DNA of 64,000 nucleotides. Origin: Polaribacter sp. IC073. Lineage in GTDB: Bacteria; Bacteroidota; Bacteroidia; Flavobacteriales; Flavobacteriaceae. How positions within the stretch are numbered: the stretch's first letter is position 1; each line of letters starts with the position of its first letter. The notes under the pieces were generated by a model. The model did not search any database and was not told the origin of the DNA. It saw only the letters and a list, made by a program, of their open reading frames with translations. Of this stretch, positions 52,594 through 60,438 are shown one piece after another. The stretch is from assembly GCF_007997075.1 (NCBI RefSeq), contig NZ_VORS01000001.1:310001-374000 (forward strand), given 5' to 3'. The position numbers were made by a program, and so were the translations under genes.

Positions 52594-53157
52594 TTATATA
52601 TTTAGAAAGGTCATTTCTATGTAATCTTCTATTTCTTTCTGAGTATTCACTCTTGCAGCAGCAGCTAAACCATGTTTTGCAAGTAATAGAAAATTGGCTT
52701 GTTTTAGAATCGTTTCTTCATCTTTGGCGGTATTCATTTGTAACTTTTCTATGAGTAAATTTTTAAGTTCATCCATAAAATGTGCCATCTCTTCTTTAAT
52801 TAATACGTCTTCTCTTTCTGAAAATTCATTGTACGTATTCGTTACAAAACAACCTTTCTGAGCGCTTCCTTTATAATCTATATCCAAAGAATCGTAGAAA
52901 AACTGCTTAATATCTTCAACGCCACTGGATGCTTTTTTAAACTTTGCTAGAATAACATTCACTCTTGCTTTGTAACATTTTAAGCTTTCTAGAAAAAGCC
53001 CCTGTTTATTACCAAAACTAGCATAGATAGAAAATTTGTTAATGCCCATTTCTTTTTCAAGCATTTGCATAGACGTTGCTTCATAGCCATTTCGCCAAAA
53101 CAGCTGCATCGCTTTCTCAACTACTTCCTCTTCATTATATTCTTTTTTTCTGGCCAT
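52594..53157 (-). CDS. TetR/AcrR family transcriptional regulator
   Basis: A 187-residue repressor-type protein. The N-terminal helix-turn-helix spans about residues 10-55 (VVEKAMQLFWRNGYEATSMQ, then the recognition helix INKFSIYASFGNKQGLF). The C-terminal ligand domain resembles TetR_C members that sense small molecules (GCFVTNTYNEFSER). Two near-identical inverted repeats, before the gene and after it, are probable binding sites. It is divergent from a chloroperoxidase-like hydrolase gene. Confidence 0.93.
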   Translation of the reverse strand: MARKKEYNEEEVVEKAMQLFWRNGYEATSMQMLEKEMGINKFSIYASFGNKQGLFLESLKCYKARVNVILAKFKKASSGVEDIKQFFYDSLDIDYKGSAQKGCFVTNTYNEFSEREDVLIKEEMAHFMDELKNLLIEKLQMNTAKDEETILKQANFLLLAKHGLAAAARVNTQKEIEDYIEMTFLNI

Positions 53158-53174
53158 TATTTCTAATTACAGTG

Positions 53175-53182
53175 CAAAACTA
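53175..53182 (-). promoter_or_regulatory. -7 promoter box of tetR, overlapped by operator 2
   Basis: TAGTTTTG on the minus strand matches TAnnTTTG, 17 bases before the tetR ATG. Five of its bases are shared with the inverted repeat at 53178-53197, a layout that fits autorepression. Confidence 0.5.
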
Positions 53183-53197
53183 AACAATCGGTTAGTA
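53178..53197. promoter_or_regulatory. inverted repeat, proposed TetR operator 2
   Basis: AACTAAAC / GGTTAGTA around AATC: 6 of 8 positions pair, and 18 of 20 bases equal operator 1. It overlaps the tetR -7 box and lies 180 bases before the divergent hydrolase gene. Confidence 0.65.
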
Positions 53198-53380
53198 ATA
53201 AAAAAATGTTTAACCTTTTTTTATCTATTTGTCTTTAAAAGCATTCTCTTATAGTAATTCTTGAAAAGCGACTTTAATAACAAATAAAAATATTTTGTTT
53301 TAGCCAATCATTCATCGGAATCAGTTAAGGCTTGCGTTTAAATCAACGTATCTTTAAATGAATTTAAAAATTAAAGAAAG

Positions 53381-54211
53381 ATGGCATTTATAACAAACAA
53401 TACACAAAAAGAGCCCGTAGATATTTTTTATGAAGATTACGGAACTGGGCAACCTGTTATATTAATTCACGGTTGGCCACTAAGTAGAAAATCTTGGGAA
53501 CAACAAGTCTGGAAAATTGTAGAGGCTGGTTACCGATGTATTTCTTACGACAGACGAGGATTCGGAATTTCATCTTCTCCATGGAACAACTATGACTACT
53601 CATCACTTACTAGCGATTTGAATCAGTTGATAAAACAATTAGAACTAAGAGATGCCGTTTTAGTAGGATTCTCCATGGGTGGTGGAGAAGTAGTTCGTTA
53701 TTTTACAGATTTCGGAAATAAAAACATCGCAAAAGCGGTCTTGATAAGTAGTATTATTCCTATAGTAAAGGAAAAAGAGGACAACCCAGAAGGTGTCCCG
53801 GAGAAAGATCTAAACGGAATTATAGCTGCATTAGAAAATGATCGTGTTGGTTTCTTAAAAGAGTTTTCAAAAGGATTTTATAATTATGAAGAAAATAAAG
53901 ATAGGGTAAGTCAAGCACAATTAGATTATGATTTTATTGTTGCATCTCACGCGTCGCCTAGAGCAACTATTGAAACTGCAAAAGCATGGATGCATACAGA
54001 TTTTAGATCAGAATTGAAAAATATAAACGTACCAACATTAATAATTCATGGTGATGCAGATGGCACAGTTCCTATTGAAACTTCTGCTAAACAAGCCGTA
54101 AAGGGGATAAAAGGAAGCACTTTAGAAGTTATAAAAGAGGCGCCTCATGGTTTAAATATAACGCACAAAGAAGAGTTAAATAAACTACTATTAGATTTTT
54201 TGAAGAAGTAA
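53381..54211 (+). CDS. alpha/beta hydrolase, non-heme chloroperoxidase type
   Basis: A 276-residue alpha/beta hydrolase. The oxyanion motif is HGWPLSRKSWEQQ near 31, the nucleophile serine is in VGFSMGGGEVVRYF near 98, the acid in IIHGDADGTVPIE and the His in KEAPHGLNITH near the C-terminus. YDRRGFGISS and the G-W-P-L pattern are those of bacterial cofactor-free haloperoxidases and related esterases. In vivo most such enzymes are esterases or perhydrolases. It is divergent from tetR. Confidence 0.92.
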   Translation: MAFITNNTQKEPVDIFYEDYGTGQPVILIHGWPLSRKSWEQQVWKIVEAGYRCISYDRRGFGISSSPWNNYDYSSLTSDLNQLIKQLELRDAVLVGFSMGGGEVVRYFTDFGNKNIAKAVLISSIIPIVKEKEDNPEGVPEKDLNGIIAALENDRVGFLKEFSKGFYNYEENKDRVSQAQLDYDFIVASHASPRATIETAKAWMHTDFRSELKNINVPTLIIHGDADGTVPIETSAKQAVKGIKGSTLEVIKEAPHGLNITHKEELNKLLLDFLKK

Positions 54212-54245
54212 ATATTACTTTAATAAAATATAAAAAAACAGAAAT

Positions 54246-54270
54246 GCTAGTTAAATAATAACTAGCTTTT
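54246..54270 (+). terminator. terminator after the hydrolase gene
   Basis: Eight-pair perfect stem (54246-54253 with 54259-54266), a five-base loop and a T run. Flanking A runs may also serve the convergent mscL. Confidence 0.75.
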
Positions 54271-54295
54271 CTTGTATTTGTAAATACTAATAAAA

Positions 54296-54757
54296 CTATT
54301 TTTTATCGCCCAAAACCTTCATTAAATATTCATTTTGCTTTTCTAAAAGTTCATTGGTTTTGTTCATTAACTCGATGTTTTTAGGTGTAGCAACTGTTTT
54401 ATTTTTAGGATCGTCTGCTTTCTTCTTCATAGAGTTCATCAGTTTTACAACAATAAAGACAGTAAAAGCAATTACTAAAAAATCGACACCCGCTTCTATT
54501 AGTTTTCCATAGCCAATCGCAATTTCTTCTAGATTCGTTTTTCCATCAATTAGAATTGCTTCTCGTAAAATAATTTTCTTGTTTTCCCAATTAGCGCCAT
54601 CGGTCATAAAAGATAAAGGCGGCATTAACACCTCTTTTACCAATACATTTACAACTTTGTTAAATGCAGTACCAATGATTACCCCAATGGCAATATCGAT
54701 CATGTTTCCTTTTACAGCAAACTCTTTAAACTCCTGAAATAATTTAAACTTCATCAT
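54296..54757 (-). CDS. mscL: large-conductance mechanosensitive channel
   Basis: Emergency osmotic release channel. The 153-residue protein has the N-terminal amphipathic helix and TM1 (FKEFAVKGNMIDIAIGVIIGTAFNKVVNVLV; motif GNMIDIAIGVIIGTAF), a periplasmic loop and TM2 (AGVDFLVIAFTVFIVVKLM), then a cytoplasmic Lys/Glu helix bundle. Tandem ATGs start the gene. It lies ten bases after the LuxE-like gene, and with the MscS at 14.4 kb this window encodes both channel classes. Confidence 0.96.
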   Translation of the reverse strand: MMKFKLFQEFKEFAVKGNMIDIAIGVIIGTAFNKVVNVLVKEVLMPPLSFMTDGANWENKKIILREAILIDGKTNLEEIAIGYGKLIEAGVDFLVIAFTVFIVVKLMNSMKKKADDPKNKTVATPKNIELMNKTNELLEKQNEYLMKVLGDKK

Positions 54758-54767
54758 TATTTTTTAT

Positions 54768-55742
54768 TTATAAGACCATCAAATTACAACCTCTAATATC
54801 CGAATTATCAAAACGCCCAATAATTTCAAAAGTACCGTTCTCATGAACTTTGCCTAAATCTTGTGTTGCAATAAAAGAACATGAATTGTAATTTGCCAGA
54901 TCGATTACATTAATGCCTCCATTTTTTTCTAAAGGATTCATGGTTAACGCATCTTCGGTATCTCGTGTTAAAATTCTCATCCAAGGTGGTGTATTAAAAA
55001 TACCGTTCCCTTTTGAATACCCCTGACTTAATAATTCTGTCATCCCGTATTCTGAATGAATTTTAGCAACTCCAAATCCGTCTTGTAAAACAGTATGTAA
55101 TTCTTCTCTAACCAATTCTTTTCTTCTTCCTTTCATACCACCAGTTTCCATGATAATGGTGTTCTTAAGTTTGAATTGTTGCATTTCAATCAAATCTAAT
55201 AACGCAAAAGAAACTCCTATTAAGAGTGTTTTTTGTCCATTTTTATCTAATTCTATTAACTTTTTAGCCAATTCATTAAGATTATCGAGATAAAATCCGC
55301 TTTCTATGTTGTTAGATTTCCGAATTAAATCATCTACCATATAAACCAAAGAAGAGCCTTTTCGTTCTAAATAATTGGGTAACAAAGCCAACACAGTATA
55401 GGCTTCTATGTTTCCGTAAAAATGAGCAAATCCTTTTAAGTAGCTTTCTTTATAAAGATTAATATCCGTTACAAGATGTTTACTGGTTACGCTTCCCGTA
55501 GTACCAGAACTTGTAAAAACTTCTTCAACTTCATCTACACTAGCAACAACTTCTCTGCTTTTAAAAAACTGAATTGGTAAAAACGGAATTTCTTGAATCG
55601 TTTTTACTTCTGATGGATGAATATACAGTAAATCGCAAAAAGATCTATAGACCTTATTGTTCTTAAATTGATGTTTAAAAACTGCCAAAGCAACTTCTGT
55701 AAATTCTTGTTCGTTTTGTATGTTAAAAATATTGTTTTCCAT
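54768..55742 (-). CDS. LuxE-like acyl-protein synthetase / acyltransferase
   Basis: About 324 residues of the LuxE family, adenylate-forming enzymes that activate acyl groups. Seen motifs are the serine/threonine-rich ATP loop VFTSSGTTGSVTSKH near 83, YMVDDLIRKS, METGGMKGRRKELVREELH and SEYGMTELLSQGYS near 240. Many Bacteroidota have such a stand-alone protein for surface polysaccharide or cofactor chemistry; no substrate can be named. A longer frame begins at a TTG (55754) within a -7 box, so the ATG at 55742 is preferred. Confidence 0.85.
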   Translation of the reverse strand: MENNIFNIQNEQEFTEVALAVFKHQFKNNKVYRSFCDLLYIHPSEVKTIQEIPFLPIQFFKSREVVASVDEVEEVFTSSGTTGSVTSKHLVTDINLYKESYLKGFAHFYGNIEAYTVLALLPNYLERKGSSLVYMVDDLIRKSNNIESGFYLDNLNELAKKLIELDKNGQKTLLIGVSFALLDLIEMQQFKLKNTIIMETGGMKGRRKELVREELHTVLQDGFGVAKIHSEYGMTELLSQGYSKGNGIFNTPPWMRILTRDTEDALTMNPLEKNGGINVIDLANYNSCSFIATQDLGKVHENGTFEIIGRFDNSDIRGCNLMVL

Positions 55743-55743
55743 A

Positions 55744-55759
55744 TACTTTTGCAAAAATA
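55744..55759. promoter_or_regulatory. two facing -7 boxes sharing a near-palindrome
   Basis: Plus-strand TACTTTTG (55744-55751) abuts minus-strand TATTTTTG (55752-55759). Each matches TAnnTTTG. The minus box serves the LuxE-like gene nine bases away, and the plus box could serve the lipoprotein gene at 55818. Start sites would cross by about ten bases. Confidence 0.4.
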
Positions 55760-55817
55760 GAATTATTTAACGCAACCTTTTCAAACTTTTTGCATCTTCT
55801 AAGAAAGAACCAGGTTT

Positions 55818-56231
55818 ATGAAGTTTCATTCTAAGCTTTTTTATGTTTTTACACTCATTATATTTTTTATCAGTTGTAAAAATAATAATAATTCGAGCAA
55901 AGATACAATTGCAGGTATATGGAATGTGACAGAAATAATTGGTGGTTTCTCTCAACCTAAAAGCTATGAAAAAGGTAATTTTACTTGGGAGTTTGATACA
56001 GAGAATAACACAGTTACCATTATAAATACCTCAGATGTATTTACAACATTAGCGGTTCCTAGTTTTACAAACAACCAAGGTGGCGTTTATTCATTTGAGA
56101 TTTTTGAAGAAGATAATACTCAATTTCTAATTGTTGATGGTAGAAAAGGAACTATATATTTTACCGAAGAGGGTTTAAAAATAGATTACGGAATTGCATT
56201 TGACGATATCGCTTACATTTTTAAAAGATAA
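55818..56231 (+). CDS. small lipocalin-like lipoprotein of unknown function
   Basis: A 137-residue lipoprotein (signal to IIFFISC, Cys20, then an Asn/Ser-rich linker). The body DTIAGIWNVTEIIGGFSQP, FTWEFDTENNTVTI and YSFEIFEEDNTQFLIVDG resembles the small lipocalin-like or heat-resistance-type lipoproteins of Bacteroidota, all beta. Ligand unknown. It starts a rightward string of three lipoproteins and a sigma factor; the next gene starts three bases later. Confidence 0.78.
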   Translation: MKFHSKLFYVFTLIIFFISCKNNNNSSKDTIAGIWNVTEIIGGFSQPKSYEKGNFTWEFDTENNTVTIINTSDVFTTLAVPSFTNNQGGVYSFEIFEEDNTQFLIVDGRKGTIYFTEEGLKIDYGIAFDDIAYIFKR

Positions 56232-56234
56232 ATT

Positions 56235-56588
56235 ATGAAACCAATATTTAATATCTTATTATTTGCCTTTTTTATTTTAGTCTCTTCTTGTAAAGATTCA
56301 GAGGATCTTTTAGTACAAGAAAAAAACTATGTTGTGGCTTCTTCAAAAGTAGATTGCCAAGGTATTGGTCCTCAAAAATGCTACCTTATAAAAGAAAAAG
56401 ACACCCAAGATTGGCAGTACTTTTACAGCACTATTATCGGATTTGAGCATGAAGAAGGTTTTGAATATGAGTTACTAATTTCTGAAAAAGAAGTTGAAAA
56501 CCCGCCTCAAGACAGTTCTTCAATAGCATATACTTTATTAAAAGTAATTTCTAAAATTGAAAAAAAATCAGAAAATTTACCGAATTAA
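56235..56588 (+). CDS. DUF4377 family lipoprotein
   Basis: A 117-residue lipoprotein (signal to ILVSSC, Cys19). The core VDCQGIGPQKCYLIKEKDTQDWQYFY (first 20 residues diagnostic), then IIGFEHEEGFEYELLISEKEV and NPPQDSSSIAYTLLKVI, is the DUF4377 pattern, including a probable disulfide between the two cysteines. Relatives occur in secreted META/HslJ-type stress proteins. The role is unknown. Confidence 0.85.
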   Translation: MKPIFNILLFAFFILVSSCKDSEDLLVQEKNYVVASSKVDCQGIGPQKCYLIKEKDTQDWQYFYSTIIGFEHEEGFEYELLISEKEVENPPQDSSSIAYTLLKVISKIEKKSENLPN

Positions 56589-56623
56589 ATGAACCTTAAA
56601 CATTAATTATTAAACCTTAAATT

Positions 56624-57025
56624 ATGAAAAAAATAGTATTATTATTAATTGGAATCCTTGTATTATCTTCTTGTTTAAACAATGACGAACCTAATTATAA
56701 ATATGAATTTTTAAAAGTTGACAGTGCAGAAACTCCAGATAGTTTTACTTTTGGTGAAAAAGACACCATTAAAATTAAGTACACGTTGCTAAATGATTGC
56801 TACTCTTTCAATCATTTATATTACCAACCAGAAGACACGACAAGAGTTGTTGCCGTTACCGCATTGGTTACCTTAGATGGTGCTTGCGCAGAAGTTGCAA
56901 AACAAGAAGAATATTCTTTTGTAGTAGAAGCAAATCAAAAAGAAGACTATATTTTTAAGTTTTTTAAAGGGAAAGATGCTGATGACGTAAGTATTTTTGA
57001 CGAAGTTATAATTCCTGTAAATTAG
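56624..57025 (+). CDS. lipoprotein of unknown function
   Basis: A 133-residue lipoprotein (signal to LVLSSC, Cys17). The remainder is predicted beta strands: FGEKDTIKIKYTLLNDCYSF, TRVVAVTALVTLDGACAEVA, YIFKFFKGKDADDVSIFDEV. No family was recognised. Two cysteines (in LNDCYSF and DGACAEV) could bond. It lies directly before the sigma factor gene, with which it may be coupled. Confidence 0.75.
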   Translation: MKKIVLLLIGILVLSSCLNNDEPNYKYEFLKVDSAETPDSFTFGEKDTIKIKYTLLNDCYSFNHLYYQPEDTTRVVAVTALVTLDGACAEVAKQEEYSFVVEANQKEDYIFKFFKGKDADDVSIFDEVIIPVN

Positions 57026-57071
57026 CAACATCAAACTAGAAAAACTCATACAGCAATGTTGCCAACAAAAG

Positions 57072-57572
57072 TTGGAAGCACAATCTAAAGTTTATCAATT
57101 ATATGTTGATAAACTTTTTGTTGTTTGCTTAAAATATTCTAAAAACTACCAAGACGCAGAAGACACCTTACAAGACAGTTTTATTGTAATTTTTGATAAA
57201 ATTAAACAGTATAAAAATAAGGGTTCCTTTGAAGGTTGGTTAAAACGAATAACCATAAATACTGCATTACAAAAGTACAGAACAACTACTCGTTTAGAAA
57301 TTGTAGAGGAAGTTTTAGACCAAGACAGCATTGATGAAGTAGATTTTGATAACGAAAACCTAGAGGTCCATTTTTTACTGCAATTAATTCAACAATTACC
57401 AGACAGGTATCGTTTGGTTTTTAACCTGTATGTTTTAGATAATTACGCTCATAAAGAAATTGCTTCTTTATTGAAAATCTCTGAAGGAACCTCTAAATCT
57501 AACTTATCTAGAGCAAGAAAGATCTTAAAGAATCAACTAGAAATTCATCAACAAAAAGAACAAAATGCATAA
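57072..57572 (+). CDS. ECF-type sigma-70 family RNA polymerase sigma factor
   Basis: A 166-residue sigma factor. Region 2 spans about residues 8-70 (YQDAEDTLQDSFIVIFDKI, then GSFEGWLKRITINTALQKYR, the -10 binding helix), and region 4 spans about 105-160 (LPDRYRLVFNLYVLDNYAHKEIASLL and SKSNLSRARKILKNQL). The only canonical start is TTG at 57072. The open frame upstream reads I-K-L-E-K-L-I-Q-Q-C-C-Q-Q-K-L, which fits the family N-terminus, so the true start may be a non-ATG codon (ATC at 57030 or ATT at 57021). The envelope protein gene follows after three bases. Confidence 0.9.
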   Translation: MEAQSKVYQLYVDKLFVVCLKYSKNYQDAEDTLQDSFIVIFDKIKQYKNKGSFEGWLKRITINTALQKYRTTTRLEIVEEVLDQDSIDEVDFDNENLEVHFLLQLIQQLPDRYRLVFNLYVLDNYAHKEIASLLKISEGTSKSNLSRARKILKNQLEIHQQKEQNA

Positions 57573-57575
57573 CTG

Positions 57576-58904
57576 ATGGAAAATAAAAATATAGACCACT
57601 TATTTCAAGAAAAACTTAAAAATTTGGAGGCAACTCCAACTGATAAAGTGTGGAATAATGTTGCATCTAACCTAAAAACCAAAAAGCGTAGGGTATTACC
57701 AATATGGTGGTTTTCTAGCGGAATTGCAGCAATTTTAGTTGTTGGTCTCTTTATATTCCCTTTTTCAGAGAATGTTGCAACCGATACAAATGAGCAACCC
57801 ATAATTATTGTAGCTCCAGAAATGAATACAGAAGATGTTAATACGATAAAAACAGCTCCTTATGTCACAAAAGAGAAAATTATAATTGTTGAAGAAAATA
57901 AAGTCCCAAAAAAGAAGCCTGTTCTTCAGAAAAAAAGAATAGTAATTGCAGACAGAATTCTAAATAATAGCGAAGAAGAAATCAAAGATACCGCTGGTAA
58001 AAATGACCTGAAGACCTTTTTATTAACTGATCAAAGAATTGATGAATCCTTAAAATTGAACAAAAAAGAAATAATTGCTGTTCAAGAAAAAACAGTTGTA
58101 ACCAAGAAAACAACTGCTATCAATAAAAACAATAAGGAGGTTAAAAATACTAAAAAAGCTGTTTTAATGGCTGTTGAAAACGATGTTGAAGAGAAAGAAA
58201 ATAGCACTAAAAAATCATGGACAGTTACACCCGTTGTTGCTGTTCTAAGCTCCAATTCTTTTTCTAACTCTTCTCCCTTAAATAAAGACTTAAAAAATTC
58301 TACGAAAGGGAATAATTCTTATTCTTACGGCGTACAAATTGGGTATCAACTCAATAAAAAATGGTCTGTCCAATCAGGTTTTCACTTACAAGAAATTCAG
58401 TTTTCTAATAATCAAATTGCTGTTGCTTCTACTGTTTCTAGTACTTCTAATGTTGTTTTTAATTCTGGAGACAATTATTCTTTAAACGGTACTTCTTCTG
58501 CAAATTTCGACTTAAATAAACTTTCTATAAACGCAGTAAGTTTAGACGGAAACTTAGCGCAAGAGTATGGGTATTTAGAAATTCCTGTAGAAATAAAATA
58601 CAACTTATTAGAAAGTAAAAGGTTAAAAACAGAAATAGTAGCAGGATTTAGCTCTCTTTTTCTGAACAAAAATTCTGTAAACCTAAATGCTGGGGCGCTT
58701 TCTAGAACCGGTAAAGCAGATAATTTAAACAATCTTAATTTTAGTGGAAATTTAGGATTCGATTTTAATTATAAACTAGATAAAAACTGGGCATTACATT
58801 TAAACCCAATGTTTAAGACGCAGCTAAATACGTACAGTAAAAATGCAAACGGATTTAAACCTTATTTTATTGGTATTTATACAGGAATAAATTATAAATT
58901 TTAA
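57576..58904 (+). CDS. anti-sigma-like / outer-membrane beta-barrel fusion protein
   Basis: A 442-residue protein three bases after the sigma factor. Residues 1-40 form a cytoplasmic segment (NIDHLFQEKLKNLEATPTDK) like the N-terminus of anti-sigma factors. Residues about 43-63 form one hydrophobic helix (VLPIWWFSSGIAAILVVGLF). Residues 70-215 are a Lys/Glu-rich periplasmic linker. Residues about 220-442 are a beta-barrel of the PorT/OmpW-like type (YSYGVQIGYQLNKKWSVQSGF ... YFIGIYTGINYKF, terminal Phe). It could hold the sigma factor and report outer-membrane state. This function is inferred from layout only. Confidence 0.85.
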   Translation: MENKNIDHLFQEKLKNLEATPTDKVWNNVASNLKTKKRRVLPIWWFSSGIAAILVVGLFIFPFSENVATDTNEQPIIIVAPEMNTEDVNTIKTAPYVTKEKIIIVEENKVPKKKPVLQKKRIVIADRILNNSEEEIKDTAGKNDLKTFLLTDQRIDESLKLNKKEIIAVQEKTVVTKKTTAINKNNKEVKNTKKAVLMAVENDVEEKENSTKKSWTVTPVVAVLSSNSFSNSSPLNKDLKNSTKGNNSYSYGVQIGYQLNKKWSVQSGFHLQEIQFSNNQIAVASTVSSTSNVVFNSGDNYSLNGTSSANFDLNKLSINAVSLDGNLAQEYGYLEIPVEIKYNLLESKRLKTEIVAGFSSLFLNKNSVNLNAGALSRTGKADNLNNLNFSGNLGFDFNYKLDKNWALHLNPMFKTQLNTYSKNANGFKPYFIGIYTGINYKF

Positions 58905-59047
58905 ACCGAACTAATCTTTATAAGATGACCAATTAACGATTTCTAAATACCATTAATCGTATTTATGAATGATCAAAAAAGCTTTTGTATAAATTGGCTT
59001 ACTTTTTGATTTATGGTTAACAAGGCGTTATAAAAATAAAAAGAACA

Positions 59048-59392
59048 ATGGAACTACTTGCAACAACTTACAGAACTTTAAGCGGTACAAAAGAGATTTT
59101 AGAGCTTCCGGTAAAGAAGAATTCACAGTGGATTATTTACAAAGATAATAAACCTTCTTTTTTTGTAGATTTCTACGATCTAAAAGAGGAATCGAACGCA
59201 ATGATGAATAGCTTAGTCTTATGCTCTAAAAGAACTATAAGAGAAGCTTTGGTACTCATCAATAAGAAAAACAATATTCATTTATCTGTACCAAAAATAT
59301 CTCGCTTAGGTTTTAGTAAAAAGATAAAATCTGAAGTTAAATATTTAGATTTAAAGCCAATCCCTAAAGAATGGTTAGCTTATTCTTTGTAG
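59048..59392 (+). CDS. conserved-looking small protein of unknown function
   Basis: A 114-residue soluble protein, no signal peptide or membrane segment. Charged and basic (many Lys), with a probable helix at 57-80 (NSLVLCSKRTIREALVLINK). No family was recognised. The coding quality is plausible: normal codon use, ATG start and stop overlapping the end of the convergent isoaspartyl peptidase by 13 bases. It might be a DNA- or RNA-associated protein, but that is a guess. Confidence 0.6.
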   Translation: MELLATTYRTLSGTKEILELPVKKNSQWIIYKDNKPSFFVDFYDLKEESNAMMNSLVLCSKRTIREALVLINKKNNIHLSVPKISRLGFSKKIKSEVKYLDLKPIPKEWLAYSL

Positions 59393-60438
59393 ATTTTTAC
59401 AACTAAATCACCCTTATCATTCATAGAAGCTCGGTACATTCCAGCGGTATTAAACTCAAAAGACATGTTTCCGTTTTTGTCTAAAGCAACAACGCCGCCC
59501 GTACCACCAAGTTTTGTTAACTTATTCTGAATCACATCTTTTGTAGCCTCCTTTAGCGTTTTTTGTTGATATTCCATTTGAGCAGAAATATCATACGCTA
59601 CTTGACTTCTAATAAAATATTCTCCCCAGCCTGTAGAGGAAACTCCGCAAGTTAAATTATTTGCATACGTACCAGAACCAATAATTGGCGCATCACCAAT
59701 TCTTCCCCAACGTTTATTTGTCATTCCACCAGTAGAGGTTCCTGCAGCAATATTTCCTTCTTTATCTAGGGCAACACAACCAACGGTACCAAATTTTGCA
59801 TTCTTAATATCTGCATCATAAAAAGCAGCTTTTTTATCGTCGTGATCTAATGCCGTTGTTGTTTTATTTTTTATTCTTTGAAGCGATTGAAATCGTTTTT
59901 CTGTATAAAAATAACTAGGGTCAACAATTTCTAAACCTTTTTCTTTTGCAAATATAGATGCTCCTTCTCCTGAAAGCATCACATGATCTGAATCTGTCAT
60001 AATTTTCACAGCCAATTCAATCGGACTTTTTACATTTTTTACACCAGCAACTGCACCAGCATTTAAAGTTTTACCATCCATAAAAGAAGCATCTAATTCG
60101 TTGGTTTCCTCATGGGTAAAAACAGCGCCTTTTCCTGCATTAAATAACGGAGATGCTTCCATTACCTGTATCGTTTTAACAACTGCTTCTTGACTTGTTC
60201 CTCCGTTTTTAAGAATGCTATAACCAGTTCTAATTGCTTCTTCTAATTTTATTTTGTATGCTTTTTCTTTTTCTTCGGATAAGTTTTTCTTTAAAATAGT
60301 TCCTGCGCCTCCATGAATTATAATTGCAAATTCATTTTATTTTGTAGGTGCTTTTTTTTCTTCGGAAGAGGATGCTACGTCATTTTTACATCCTAAAAAA
60401 ATTAATAATACTACTGTCGTTAAAAATAATTGCTTCAT
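59380..60438 (-). pseudogene. isoaspartyl peptidase/L-asparaginase lipoprotein, interrupted by an in-frame TAA
   Basis: From the ATG at 60436-60438 the frame gives a lipoprotein signal (LLIFLGC, Cys17) and runs on to a TAA at 60337-60339 (codon 34). The same frame then continues as NEFAIIIHGGAGTILKKNLS through to the stop at 59380. This is a complete Ntn-hydrolase of the plant-type asparaginase family. MEASPLFNAGKGAVF and the autocleavage site FGTVGCVALD with nucleophile Thr are intact. The first ATG after the TAA (60162) would miss the HGGAG substrate loop. So it is either a single nonsense mutation or a sequence error. Confidence 0.8.
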
